Source of the DNA: Candidatus Sulfotelmatobacter sp.
Lineage (GTDB): Bacteria; Acidobacteriota; Terriglobia; Terriglobales; Acidobacteriaceae
Length of the DNA: 64,000 nucleotides
NCBI GenBank assembly: GCA_030041215.1
Contig: JASHOH010000117.1
Coordinates: 1-64,000 of the forward strand
Direction: 5' to 3'
Part shown: piece by piece, positions 37,342 to 47,109 of the stretch
How the letters are laid out: every line of letters starts with the position of its first letter
How positions within the stretch are numbered: position 1 is the first letter of the stretch
Notes under the pieces: model-generated
Told to the model about the DNA's origin: nothing
Seen by the model: the letters and a program-made list of their open reading frames with translations, nothing else
The model's database searches: none
Position numbers and translations under genes: made by a program

Positions 37342-38760
37342 TCACTCACCGTACTTGTCACTCAAATATTTCGCTAGCTCCGACTGAAGCTGCCCGTAAT
37401 CGGAGTGAATAACGGAACGCAGCGCCGCTTCCGTCGAGCTACCTTCCGAAAGACGTTGCAGGATGCGTTGGACATCGCTCATTCCATACGCATCATTGAT
37501 GTAGGAAACCACGGCCAGCGATTCGGCGTACGCCACATAGGCCTCAACTGATGAGAACCGCATAAAGCTGCCTTCCAAAACATTGAGCGGAATATTTCTC
37601 TCCGACTTGAACAGCTTCGCCAGTTGAGCGCCATCGCTACCTAAAGACTTTGGCTCAAGAAATTGGGCAATTCCCTCATGCAACCAGGTGGGGCAACGCC
37701 CGGCCGAGAGCTGATTGATGAATGAGTGCGCGAGCTCATGCTTCAATATCCGCGCCAGCTCAGGCGTCATAGAACTCAGGCCGCTGATCGGAATGCGGAG
37801 CTTGCCATCGTTCAGTGCCCCGGTCCACGATGGCGCACGGGTAACATCGAAAAATGCCTGCTCCGTGTAGAGGGTGACCTGAATATTGTCGTGGGGCGGC
37901 GAGCCAAGATCACGCGCCAGATCGTCGTAGTCCCCCTCTAGCGCCGCCAGAATCTGTCCCCGAAACGCCTCTGAAGTCTGTTTGCCCTCATAGTGCAGCA
38001 CGAAATGGCTGCTCTCGCGCTGTGCAAATTCGCCCTCTGCGTTCTGCTCGCGCTGTGCTTTATTCAGCAACTGCTGCACAGCAGGATCAGGCCTCAGCTC
38101 GAGCGAACGCTTCCAGGAAACAACCGCATCTTTCGTCTGACCGCATGCCTGCTGCGCATATCCGAGGACCGTGTACGCATCCGCTGACTGCGGCGCCGCG
38201 CTTACTGCCCGCCGGGCATACGTCAGCGCCTGCGCGGCATTTCCCGTGCGCACCAGTAGAGAGGCGTAATAAATAAGGACGGTCGCATTCTCCGGCTGAA
38301 ATCGCAGCGCGCTCTCGAAATACCGCCGCGCCTCATCGATGTTCCCATGCTCAAATTCAAATTTTCCGGCAACAAAATTCGCTGCGGTACTCAATCCAGC
38401 GTTGCCCTTGTCCTCCAGCTTTGCCAGTGCATCGGCGTCAACTTTTCCGTCCCTTACGATGCCTTTGGAAAGATCGCCTTCATTTGCCAGACTGCTGGCT
38501 GGAACGAATTCCGGCAGTTCTGTTTTTCCCGTGCCCGTGGAACCGCCGCGAATGGGTGCGCTGCCAGCTTCAATGCGCTCTACAACATTCTTTGGGATGG
38601 CATAGCTGTCGTCACCAATGTCATATTCGTATCGGTTGCCGTTCTCCCGCACGTGGTCGGCGAGGATGGTACGTCCATTCTTCAGATGAATGGTGTCGGC
38701 TGACGCCCGAATCTGCGCCAGCATCATACAAATTGTCAGGATAGTGACACGTAACCGCAT
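37342..38760 (-). CDS. Secreted MA-type metallopeptidase with TPR repeats
   Basis: About 472 residues. N-terminal signal peptide (MRLRVTILTICMMLAQIRAS, cleavage near residue 21), a short SH3-like segment, TPR repeats (about 115-215; EHGNIDEARRYFESALRFQP) and a C-terminal gluzincin domain with H341-E342-LA-H345 in LKHELAHSFINQLS and E in WLHEGIAQFLEPK. ATG at 38760 (frame extends six codons further). Head-to-head with the M1 peptidase, the start codons 20 bases apart. Confidence 0.8.
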   Translation of the reverse strand: MRLRVTILTICMMLAQIRASADTIHLKNGRTILADHVRENGNRYEYDIGDDSYAIPKNVVERIEAGSAPIRGGSTGTGKTELPEFVPASSLANEGDLSKGIVRDGKVDADALAKLEDKGNAGLSTAANFVAGKFEFEHGNIDEARRYFESALRFQPENATVLIYYASLLVRTGNAAQALTYARRAVSAAPQSADAYTVLGYAQQACGQTKDAVVSWKRSLELRPDPAVQQLLNKAQREQNAEGEFAQRESSHFVLHYEGKQTSEAFRGQILAALEGDYDDLARDLGSPPHDNIQVTLYTEQAFFDVTRAPSWTGALNDGKLRIPISGLSSMTPELARILKHELAHSFINQLSAGRCPTWLHEGIAQFLEPKSLGSDGAQLAKLFKSERNIPLNVLEGSFMRFSSVEAYVAYAESLAVVSYINDAYGMSDVQRILQRLSEGSSTEAALRSVIHSDYGQLQSELAKYLSDKYGE

Positions 38761-38780
38761 TCGAGCGCATTCTAGCAACC

Positions 38781-41369
38781 GTGACGCCCTTCACCCACGT
38801 GACCAAAGTACCGTCAGGCACAGGAAAAGTAGGCATTGCGTCAGTACTTATTCTGGCGTTTTCATTCACAGCAAACGCGCAGAACGCGCCCTCGTCATCC
38901 TCAGCTCCGCACACGCCGGGTCCGGGCGAAGCTGTTTACTTGCAACTCGGCAGTCTTGGCCTCGATCCCAACCGCGTCTTCAAGGTCCGCGATGCAGCCC
39001 TCGATCGCGCTTCTATTCACATCACCCTCGAAGACGGAACCATTGCTTTCACCAAAGATGTGTTGGGCAAAATCACCGGTGCTTTCTTCGAAGGTGACGG
39101 TGAAGTTCTCCTCGCCCCGCCCAACGATGTCGAACGCCGCTCGATGAGCCTTTTCACTGGAATGGCCATTCTGGAAGAGCGTTTTTCCACCGCCTATTTC
39201 CGCTTCAGCGACGACTCCGCCTCGCAGTTGCAATCCGGTTTGAGAGCGCCCGAGCAGCCCGAAGAATTTGTTGCGCGCTGGGACCAAACTGCCCGCAACC
39301 TGGCGCAGATCGATGCCATGCGCTTGCTCGCGAGTTTCACTGCGCTGCTGCCGAACCCCGGCCAAACAGCTGGCAGCGAAGTCATGCCTCAACTGGCCAC
39401 CGAACCCGACGACCACATGCTGCATATTCGTGTTCAGGGGTACAAACTCGGCGTCTTCGACATCTATTACGATGCGACATCGGCAGAAGAAATTGAAGCG
39501 GGTCAGTTCACCACTGCAGAAAACGGCTCACAGTACTTCAACGTCTGGACCTCATTCTCCACTACTTTTCCCGAACGCAATCCCGCTGATCGCAAACAGA
39601 TCGCGCAAGCCCTGCCCGCTGAAACGGAATCCAGGGAAGATCGCTTCCTCGTGCGCAGCTACGTCATCGATGCCCACCTTACTCCGCCCAAAGAACTTCA
39701 AGCCGATGCCACGCTGCAAGTGGAAGTTCTGCGCGGTGGCTCGCGCTTTCTTGCCTTCGATCTTTCGCGCTTCCTCGAAGTCAAAGCTGCCGAAGCCGAC
39801 GGCAACCCCGTGGAATTCATCCACAACCCGGCTGTGGGAGGCACACGCCGCGCACGCAGTGGCAACGATATCGTGGCCCTGATTCTGCCCGAACCCGCCC
39901 GCACAGCACAAGAAATCAGCCTCCATTTCACCTACTCCGGTGAAGTTTTGGCTGAGGCCGGTGCGGGTCTTCTATATGTCGGTGCGCGCGGTACCTGGTA
40001 TCCCAATCGCGGCCTGGCCATGGCAGATTTCGATCTTACTTTCCATTACCCTCAGGATTGGATTCTCGTCGCTACCGGCAAGCCCAGCCAGCCCTCCGCG
40101 CCGCCCCAGAGTGGCAATGAGCAGGTAGCACGCTGGGTTTCCGAGCGGCCCATCCCGGTCGCCGGATTCAATCTCGGCAAATACGTCCGCGCCTCGGCCC
40201 AGGCAGGAAATGTGAAGGTCGAAACCTACGCCACCAAAGGCGTCGAGAAAGAATTCCCCACCCCTTCCTTGCCCACAATGCCTATCGATCCCAAGCCGCC
40301 GCTGCCTGAGCTTCCTCCCACGCTTCTTATCCCCCCAAAACCTTCCCCCGCCCGCAATGCGGCCACAGTCGCCCAAACTGCCGCCGAAGCGATCCACTAC
40401 TTCTCGGAACGATTCGGACCCTTCCCCTACAGTCAACTGGCACTTACTCAACTTCCCGGCGAACTAAGTCAGGGATGGCCCGGTCTTATTTTTCTTTCTT
40501 CCTATGCCTTTCTGAACCGCGAGGAACAGGCCGATCTGCACCTCGACGCCGTCGGCATGATTATCGACCGCTTGATTCCCGTCCACGAAACCGCGCATCA
40601 ATGGTGGGGCGACCTCGTCACCTGGAGCACCTACCGCGATCAGTGGTTTTCCGAAGGTTTGGCAAATTACTGCACGTTGATGATGGAGGAGGAAAAGAAT
40701 CCCGCTGGTTTCCACCTGCTTCTCGAAAATTACCGCAAACAGCTGGCCGAGAAAGATAAGAACGGCAACTTGCTGAAAGATGCCGGCCCGGTGACTTTGG
40801 GAAGTCGTCTGCTTTCCTCTCGTTTCCCGGAGGGCTACGAGGCGATCAGTTACGGTCGCGGCACATGGTTGTTCCACATGTTGCGCTCGATGTTGGAAGA
40901 CGCTCCAGAGAATAGAAAGGCAGCAAGCCGCGAAGAACGGTTCGTGAGATCGTTGCGCAAAGTCCGCGGCCGTTATGCCGGCAAAGCCATCACTACTCGC
41001 GAACTCCTCCAGGTTTTCGCCGAAGACCTGCCGCCCTCATTGCGCTATGAAGGCAAAGCATCGCTCGATTGGTTTTTGAATGGCTGGGTAAACGGGACTT
41101 CGCTGCCTGAATTCGAATTGCAGGGAGTCAAATTCACTGCCAAGGCGAATGCAACCCTCGTGACCGGAGTAATCCGCCAAAAAGACGCGCCAACAACTTT
41201 AGTGACGTCAGTTCCGATCTACGCGGTCGTCTCCAATAAGCCTCCAGCATTCCTGGGCCGCATCTTCGCCGACGGCCCGGAAACTTCTTTCCGTTTAACC
41301 GCCCCCGCAGGCACGCACAAACTGCTCGTGGATCCGAACCAAACTGTTTTGACAGCTCCAAATAAATAA
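38781..41369 (+). CDS. M1-family aminopeptidase, exported
   Basis: 862 residues. Start is GTG at 38781. An N-terminal signal-like hydrophobic segment (about 16-33) suggests export. Zinc site: H602-ET-A-H606 in PVHETAHQWWGDLVTW with third ligand E625 in WFSEGLANYC. Unlike E. coli PepN it has an extra N-terminal domain (about 50-290) of the kind seen in acidobacterial M1 proteins. Likely hydrolyses peptides in the periplasm. The gene is divergent from the MA-type peptidase. Confidence 0.85.
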   Translation: MTPFTHVTKVPSGTGKVGIASVLILAFSFTANAQNAPSSSSAPHTPGPGEAVYLQLGSLGLDPNRVFKVRDAALDRASIHITLEDGTIAFTKDVLGKITGAFFEGDGEVLLAPPNDVERRSMSLFTGMAILEERFSTAYFRFSDDSASQLQSGLRAPEQPEEFVARWDQTARNLAQIDAMRLLASFTALLPNPGQTAGSEVMPQLATEPDDHMLHIRVQGYKLGVFDIYYDATSAEEIEAGQFTTAENGSQYFNVWTSFSTTFPERNPADRKQIAQALPAETESREDRFLVRSYVIDAHLTPPKELQADATLQVEVLRGGSRFLAFDLSRFLEVKAAEADGNPVEFIHNPAVGGTRRARSGNDIVALILPEPARTAQEISLHFTYSGEVLAEAGAGLLYVGARGTWYPNRGLAMADFDLTFHYPQDWILVATGKPSQPSAPPQSGNEQVARWVSERPIPVAGFNLGKYVRASAQAGNVKVETYATKGVEKEFPTPSLPTMPIDPKPPLPELPPTLLIPPKPSPARNAATVAQTAAEAIHYFSERFGPFPYSQLALTQLPGELSQGWPGLIFLSSYAFLNREEQADLHLDAVGMIIDRLIPVHETAHQWWGDLVTWSTYRDQWFSEGLANYCTLMMEEEKNPAGFHLLLENYRKQLAEKDKNGNLLKDAGPVTLGSRLLSSRFPEGYEAISYGRGTWLFHMLRSMLEDAPENRKAASREERFVRSLRKVRGRYAGKAITTRELLQVFAEDLPPSLRYEGKASLDWFLNGWVNGTSLPEFELQGVKFTAKANATLVTGVIRQKDAPTTLVTSVPIYAVVSNKPPAFLGRIFADGPETSFRLTAPAGTHKLLVDPNQTVLTAPNK

Positions 41370-41389
41370 AAGAGTGATGTCATTTCGAA

Positions 41390-41622
41390 CGTGCGCAAGC
41401 GCGGGTGAGAGCCTGCCCTGAGCGAAGCCGAAGGCAACCTGCTTTCCAGCCCGACCTCTCTGTAATCCGCGGAGCGCCGCCAAGCGAGCGAAATGGAGGA
41501 AACCTTGTGTTTTCTCCGCTCCGGTCACCGGAAGCTCTCAAGCTATCTCGTAGCTCAGTTTTGAAGGGGCTCGGCTTTTGCCGAGCCGTTCGGGGTGCGG
41601 TAAAAGCGGGCTTTAGCCCCGA
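41390..41622. repeat. Repeat-filled gap: GAGAGCCTGCCCTGAGCGAA repeat and twin hairpin copy 2
   Basis: 41396-41460 carries the GTGAGAGCCTGCCCTGAGCG type repeat (see 54684). 41561-41622 is a twin-hairpin element: GGCTCGGC-TTTT-GCCGAGCC at 41568-41587, then GGGCTTTAGCCC at 41608-41619, closely matching 1798-1860. The remainder of the 416-base gap 41370-41785 contains no gene that I can support. Confidence 0.65.
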
Positions 41623-41785
41623 AGGAAGCGACTTGCTCACATCGTCCACTATGAGGCAAGGGTCTACGGATCGTTCGCCTCACTTCCCACTTCGGGAATC
41701 GACGCCGGCTTTCCGACCCCAAATTGGTAAGGCCTAAGACGAGGGCTTATAGGGCAGCCAAAACCAATCAAGCTAAGTATTAGAC

Positions 41786-42337
41786 ATGCCTGAGCTTCCT
41801 TCTCTGCAAAGGGAGCTTTCCCACTGGCAATCAACCTGCTCGACTCCGACCAGAGCTAAAGACTTAGAGTCACCCATGGATCTCAACCATGAAAAATCCC
41901 CGGCACCGATTTTTGCAGCGCAATGCGATCTGCTCTCGCAGCCAGGCTCCGGGCGTAGCCTGACCGTCCTTCTTGTCGAAGATGAAGCCTTTGTCCGCAA
42001 AGCGGCTGCCGAGACTCTCGCAGCCGCCGGCTACAACGTGATTGTCGCGACAAATGCCGAAGAGGCTGTCGAAATCTGCCGCCAGCGCTCCCAACCGATC
42101 GATGTTTTGCTGGCCGACCTCATTATGCCCGGAATGAGTGGTCGCGAATTAGCCAGCGAATTCAGGAAACTCTTCCCTGATTCCAGTGCGCTGTTGACGA
42201 CTGGCTACGCCGAAAAAATTCCCGATGAGCATTCTACAAATGGCTACATCTACCTCGCCAAACCGTTCTCTGCCAGCATGTTGCTGCAAAAACTGGGCGA
42301 CCTTGTGCAAACGAAGCAGTTTGATCCCACGCACTAA
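41786..42337 (+). CDS. Single-domain response regulator
   Basis: Receiver protein of 183 residues from ATG 41786, or 153 from ATG 41876 (MDLNHEKSP). Receiver core at about 59-175: [18 protein letters not shown] (acidic pair), [13 protein letters not shown] (phospho-acceptor Asp), [10 protein letters not shown] (Thr) and YLAKPFSAS (Lys). The N-terminal 58 residues show no domain. No output domain; it may be a phospho-relay or CheY-like protein. Precedes acnA by 200 bases. Confidence 0.85.
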   Translation: MPELPSLQRELSHWQSTCSTPTRAKDLESPMDLNHEKSPAPIFAAQCDLLSQPGSGRSLTVLLVEDEAFVRKAAAETLAAAGYNVIVATNAEEAVEICRQRSQPIDVLLADLIMPGMSGRELASEFRKLFPDSSALLTTGYAEKIPDEHSTNGYIYLAKPFSASMLLQKLGDLVQTKQFDPTH

Positions 42338-42537
42338 TCGACTCCTCTGTGTGTCTGCTCTTCTACAAAGCTCGCCCTACGCATTCCCCTCCAAAAGGAC
42401 TAAACTTATGGGTTCTACTTTTTATTTCATCCCAGCCGTGCTGGCGGGTACGGGTCCTCATTTGTGGGGTGCCCAGTTCTCACCTCATTTGCGAGAAGTG
42501 GGACCGTTCTCGAGCGCTGCACATCAGGAAGGCCATC

Positions 42538-45378
42538 ATGTCTTCGAACAGTTTTAATTCCTGCTCTACTCTGAAGGTCGGGAGCCACGAATACGAAATC
42601 TACCGCCTCGACGCCCTCGACAAACAAGGTATCTCAACCAAGCATCTGCCGTATTCTCTTCGCATTCTTCTCGAAAACCTGCTGCGCACCGAAGATGGCC
42701 GCAACGTGAAGAAAGAAGACATCCGCGCCCTCGCTGCGTGGAACCAGAACTCCAAGTCTGACAAAGAAATCGCCTTCACCCCCAGCCGCGTCCTTCTCCA
42801 GGATTTCACCGGCGTGCCCTGCGTCGTCGATCTAGCCGCCATGCGCGACGCCATGAAGCAACTCGGTGGGGACCCTGCCCTGATCAATCCACTGCAACCG
42901 GTAGAGCTCGTCATCGACCACTCCGTGCAGGTCGACGAATTCGGTTCCCCCGACGCCTTCGACATGAACGCCCTGCTGGAATTTCAACGCAACAAAGAGC
43001 GCTACTCATTCCTTCGCTGGGGACAAACGGGCTTCCGCAATCTCGCCATCGTTCCGCCCGACACCGGCATCGTTCACCAAGTCAACCTCGAATATCTCGC
43101 GCGAGTCGTTTTCGTGAACGACGCTAACGGCAAGCGCCAAGCATACCCCGACACGCTTGTCGGCACCGACAGCCACACCACGATGATCAACGGCCTCGGC
43201 GTTCTCGGATGGGGCGTCGGCGGCATCGAAGCCGAAGCCGCCATGCTCGGCCAGCCAGTCTCCATGCTGATTCCGCTGGTCGTCGGTGTAAAGCTCACAG
43301 GCCGCCTGCGCGAAGGCGCTACCGCCACCGATCTTGTTCTCACCATCACCGAGATGCTGCGCAAGCACGGCGTCGTCGGGAAATTTGTCGAGTACTTCGG
43401 CCCCGGACTCCAAGATCTCCCGCTCGCCGACCGCGCCACCATCGCCAACATGTCGCCTGAATACGGCGCTACCTGCGGCATCTTCCCTGTCGACAAAGAA
43501 AGCCTGAAATACCTGAAGCTCAGCTCGCGCAGCGCCGAGCAGATCGCCCTAGTCGAAGCCTATTGCCGCGAGCAGGGCCTCTTCCACGACGAAAAAACTC
43601 CCGAAGCCGAATACTCCGAACTGCTCACGCTCGATCTCGCCACGGTCGAACCCAGCCTCGCTGGCCCAAAGCGTCCCCAGGATCGAGTCGTGCTCTCGCA
43701 AGCCGGAGAGTCGTTCAATAAAGCCCTGCCTTCTTTAATCAAGCCGAAATCCGGAGCGAAAACCTCCACGACCGGGGGTGGCTCAGGTTTTGCTGCTTTT
43801 GCGAAACCTGGGAACGGGAAAGACGCTCCCACCAGCACTCCTAAAACCTGGGAAGCCGAAGGCGGCAACCCTGCAGCAGTTGGCGTCGAAGACCCCAACG
43901 TCGAAGAACATGTACCCGTCAAAGTAAAAGACTGCCTCAAGCATGGCAGCGTCGTAATCGCAGCCATCACGTCCTGCACCAACACCTCGAATCCATCTGT
44001 CATGCTCGGTGCCGGAATTCTCGCCAAAAAAGCGGTAGAAAAAGGTCTGAAAGTTCCTGCTTGGGTGAAAACTTCACTCGCCCCCGGCTCCAAAGTAGTC
44101 CGCGACTACCTCGAGAAAGCCGGCCTCACTCCCTATCTCGAAAAACTGAAATTCCACATCGTCGGCTACGGATGCACCACCTGCATCGGCAACTCCGGCC
44201 CGCTGCCCACCGAAGTCTCGCAGGCCATCGACGAAAAAGATCTCGTGGTCGCCAGCGTTCTCTCTGGCAATCGCAACTTCGAAGGCCGCATCAACTCCGA
44301 AGTCCGCGCTAACTATCTCATGTCGCCGCCTCTCGTCGTCGCTTTCGCGCTCGCCGGACACATCGACACCGACCTCCGCAAAGACGCCATCGGCAAAGGC
44401 AAAGACGGCCAGCCCGTTTACCTCGCCGACATCTGGCCCACGCAGCGCGAAGTTGATGAAGCCATGCAGTCGGTCAGCGCCGACATGTTTGCGAAGAGCT
44501 ATGCCGAAGTTTTCCAGGGAGACGAACGCTGGCGCGGCCTCAGCGTTCCCAAAGGCGAAACCTACGCATGGGACAAAGATTCCACCTATATCCGCCGCGC
44601 ACCCTACTTCGACGACATGAAGATCAAGCCGTCGCCAGTCCAGGAAATCAAACGCGCTCGCGTGCTGGCCGTACTTGGCGACAGCGTTACCACTGACCAC
44701 ATTTCTCCCGCCGGCTCGATCAAGAGAGACAGCCCCGCCGGAAAATATTTACAGGAGCACGGCGTCAAGCCCGCCGACTTCAACTCTTACGGCTCGCGCC
44801 GCGGCAACCACGAAGTCATGGTGCGCGGAACCTTCGCCAACGTCCGCCTGCGCAACAAGCTGGTCTCCACCGAAGGCGGATTCACCCGTCACCTGCCTAC
44901 CAACACCGAGATGTCGATCTTCGATGCCTCGCAGAAATATCAGGCCGAAGGCACGCCGCTCATCATTCTCGCGGGCAAAGAATACGGCTCCGGTTCGTCT
45001 CGCGATTGGGCCGCCAAAGGCCCGCGCCTGCTCGGTGTGAACGCCGTCATCGCCGAAAGTTACGAGCGCATCCACCGCTCGAACCTGGTCGGCATGGGCA
45101 TTCTGCCGCTCCAATTCCCTGCCGGCCAGAACGCCGAATCGCTGAAGCTGACCGGAGAAGAAGTTTTCGAAATTACCGGCATCAGAGATGTGATCGAACA
45201 TTATGCTCCGGGCCGCAATGTGAAGGTTCGCGCGAAAGGGAAGGGAAGCCCGATTGAGTTCGACGCGCTCGTCCGCATCGATACTCCGCAGGAAGCGTTG
45301 TACTACGCCAACGGTGGGATTCTGCAGTATGTGCTACGGCAGTTGCTGGCCAGCAAACCTCAGCCAGTTGGAGCCTGA
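42538..45378 (+). CDS. acnA: Aconitate hydratase
   Basis: Citrate to isocitrate in the TCA cycle. 946 residues. [4Fe-4S] ligands in [10 protein letters not shown] and [15 protein letters not shown]/AcnA-like layout with [20 protein letters not shown] as a linker. A low-complexity Gly/Ser/Lys/Thr insertion (about residues 395-445) makes it longer than the usual ~890-900. ATG at 42538 has AGGAAGG at 42526-42532. A 49-codon ORF starting at 42409 (preceded by AAAAGGA) overlaps this start by 20 bases and may be a leader. Confidence 0.95.
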   Translation: MSSNSFNSCSTLKVGSHEYEIYRLDALDKQGISTKHLPYSLRILLENLLRTEDGRNVKKEDIRALAAWNQNSKSDKEIAFTPSRVLLQDFTGVPCVVDLAAMRDAMKQLGGDPALINPLQPVELVIDHSVQVDEFGSPDAFDMNALLEFQRNKERYSFLRWGQTGFRNLAIVPPDTGIVHQVNLEYLARVVFVNDANGKRQAYPDTLVGTDSHTTMINGLGVLGWGVGGIEAEAAMLGQPVSMLIPLVVGVKLTGRLREGATATDLVLTITEMLRKHGVVGKFVEYFGPGLQDLPLADRATIANMSPEYGATCGIFPVDKESLKYLKLSSRSAEQIALVEAYCREQGLFHDEKTPEAEYSELLTLDLATVEPSLAGPKRPQDRVVLSQAGESFNKALPSLIKPKSGAKTSTTGGGSGFAAFAKPGNGKDAPTSTPKTWEAEGGNPAAVGVEDPNVEEHVPVKVKDCLKHGSVVIAAITSCTNTSNPSVMLGAGILAKKAVEKGLKVPAWVKTSLAPGSKVVRDYLEKAGLTPYLEKLKFHIVGYGCTTCIGNSGPLPTEVSQAIDEKDLVVASVLSGNRNFEGRINSEVRANYLMSPPLVVAFALAGHIDTDLRKDAIGKGKDGQPVYLADIWPTQREVDEAMQSVSADMFAKSYAEVFQGDERWRGLSVPKGETYAWDKDSTYIRRAPYFDDMKIKPSPVQEIKRARVLAVLGDSVTTDHISPAGSIKRDSPAGKYLQEHGVKPADFNSYGSRRGNHEVMVRGTFANVRLRNKLVSTEGGFTRHLPTNTEMSIFDASQKYQAEGTPLIILAGKEYGSGSSRDWAAKGPRLLGVNAVIAESYERIHRSNLVGMGILPLQFPAGQNAESLKLTGEEVFEITGIRDVIEHYAPGRNVKVRAKGKGSPIEFDALVRIDTPQEALYYANGGILQYVLRQLLASKPQPVGA

Positions 45379-45389
45379 CTGCAGTGACG

Positions 45390-45452
45390 CCGTGGAAGAG
45401 CAGCGCGTTAGCGCCGCGCAAGCGTAGAGATCTGATCCGGGTTCCAGCCCCT
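45390..45452. repeat. Twin-hairpin element, copy 3
   Basis: CCGTGGAAGAGCAGCGCGTT then AGCGCCGCG (45390-45418), about 20 bases, and CCGGGTTCCAGCCCCTGG. Lies between convergent acnA and the ABC permease, where a bidirectional terminator would be expected. Confidence 0.65.
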
Positions 45453-45470
45453 GGTGATCCTCTAGCCTTA

Positions 45471-46709
45471 CTACTCGTACCTCAAGCTCTCTACCGGATC
45501 AAGTTGCGCCGCACGCGCCGCCGGCACTGTCCCAAAAATTATGCCCACCACCGAAGACACAAGAATTGCAATGATCGCCGACAATCCTGAAATTGGAACG
45601 CGGTATTCCGTCAAGAAACGAATTGAGTAGGGAATCGCCAGTCCGATGACGATCCCCGCGAGGCCTCCGATCAGCGAAATCAGAATCGCTTCCGCCATAA
45701 ACTGCATCTTAATTTCGCGCCGAGTCGCGCCGACGGCTTTGCGAATTCCAATTTCGCGGATACGCGACGTGACCGTCGCCAGCATGATGTTCATAATGCC
45801 GATCCCGCTCACCAGCAGCGTCACCAGCGAGATCAGCAGCAACACCCACGTCAAGCCCGTCGCCACGCGATCTGCCGTAGTCAGCAACTCGGTCAGGTTC
45901 TGCACCGAATACACCGACTCCGGCCGGTGCCGCGATTGCAACACGCGTTTAATCTGCGCTGTTGCTGCCGGCACCATCGATGTATCTTCCATCGAAAAAT
46001 AGATCATCTTCACATTCGGAGTCTCTAGAAAATACCGGCTCACCGAGTAAGGAATGACCATCGTGTTCTCGGTAACTTCCGTCTCGCCAAAGGTCTCTGC
46101 CCCCTCTTTGAACGTGCCGATTACGACGAAAGGCAGCCCTGTGAGCTTGACGGTTTTGCCGATCGCGCCCTGTTGCGATCCGTAAACAGTCTTTGCCATT
46201 TTTTCTGTAATAACGCCGACTTTGTTGTGTGCCTGTGAATCTTCGCGATCAAAGAAGCGTCCGGCCAGCACTTTCAAATTTCGCACCCGCTGGTACTCGG
46301 GGTAGGCGCCGAGAATTTGCACGTCCTTTTCATTACCGTTGCCGATGGCGATTCGTTCGCCCAAAGTCACAATAGGCGTAGCTGCAACAACGCCCGGCAC
46401 TTGCTCGCGCACGGCCTGCACGTCGTCGATAGTGAGCGGATCCATAGCCGAGTTGCTGATGTGCTGCGCTCCCTGATATTCCGCCCAGATCTCATTCGTA
46501 CCAATGGCCTGAATCTGAGCGATAACCCACTGCCTGCCAGTCATACCGATCGTGACAACAAGAATGAGGGACGCCGTACCAATCACCATGCCCAACGCCG
46601 TCAGCGCGAACCGCACCTTGTTCGCGCAGAAAGTGTCATAGGCGAAATTGAGCGTCTCCTCCACCGCAAAGCCGGGGCGAAGGCGCTTGGGCACGAGAGC
46701 AGCAGCCAT
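45471..46709 (-). CDS. MacB-like ABC transporter permease
   Basis: 412 residues. FtsX/MacB-type permease: N-terminal helix (about 30-55, RFALTALGMVIGTASLILVV), periplasmic MacB-PCD-like domain (about 60-290) and three C-terminal helices (LVSGIGIMNIMLATVTSRIR, LISLIGGLAGIVIGLAIPYS, ILVSSVVGIIFGTVPAARAA). Predicted mechanotransmission export. No ATPase or periplasmic adaptor gene is adjacent. Confidence 0.85.
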   Translation of the reverse strand: MAAALVPKRLRPGFAVEETLNFAYDTFCANKVRFALTALGMVIGTASLILVVTIGMTGRQWVIAQIQAIGTNEIWAEYQGAQHISNSAMDPLTIDDVQAVREQVPGVVAATPIVTLGERIAIGNGNEKDVQILGAYPEYQRVRNLKVLAGRFFDREDSQAHNKVGVITEKMAKTVYGSQQGAIGKTVKLTGLPFVVIGTFKEGAETFGETEVTENTMVIPYSVSRYFLETPNVKMIYFSMEDTSMVPAATAQIKRVLQSRHRPESVYSVQNLTELLTTADRVATGLTWVLLLISLVTLLVSGIGIMNIMLATVTSRIREIGIRKAVGATRREIKMQFMAEAILISLIGGLAGIVIGLAIPYSIRFLTEYRVPISGLSAIIAILVSSVVGIIFGTVPAARAAQLDPVESLRYE

Positions 46710-46805
46710 ATGTGGTTAGATGCTACGTCCACAGAATGGACGGCGCAAGCTGTTACAACGTCTGGTACGAGTACACTTTGGGGAATTCATAGCATCAGCC
46801 ATAGG

Positions 46806-46901
46806 GCGTCATCCTGAGCGCAGCTTGAGGCGTCTGCGCGGGCGTCCGAGCCGCGCGCCGAGATCCCGAGCATAGCGAGGGACCTCCGGCGGAGCGAAGC
46901 A
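46806..46901. repeat. ~95 bp repeat, inverted-pair member A
   Basis: GTCATCCTGAGCGCAGCTTG, CGCGCGCCGAGATCCCGAGC and GAGGGACC...GGCGGAGCGAAG. A near identical copy in reverse orientation lies at 54590-54688 (few differences by eye). 46966-47032 adds the CTTTGCG...AACTTTGCGATTTG repeat just before the GT39 gene, explaining why the longer frame there from 46939 is not used. Confidence 0.75.
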
Positions 46902-47109
46902 GTTCCTGACAGTAGGCACTCCGGGGCCGAGGAACTCCGTGCACCAAATTGTCTCGCGCGTAGACTTCACCGCTTCTTCTCGACCTTTGCGGAAGCCTTC
47001 GCGAACTTTGCGATTTGAGATTTTCCATCCACTAAGCGCTGCACTTGCAGTCGAAGGCCCAGATTCGCGCAGGAAACGAGCGGCGTCTAAATGCGATAAT
47101 TCACTAAAG

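Noticed and set aside
46939-47109. 57-codon extension of the GT39 gene
   Set aside because: Made of the CTTTGCG-type repeat; no helix or motif; ATG at 47110 suits better.
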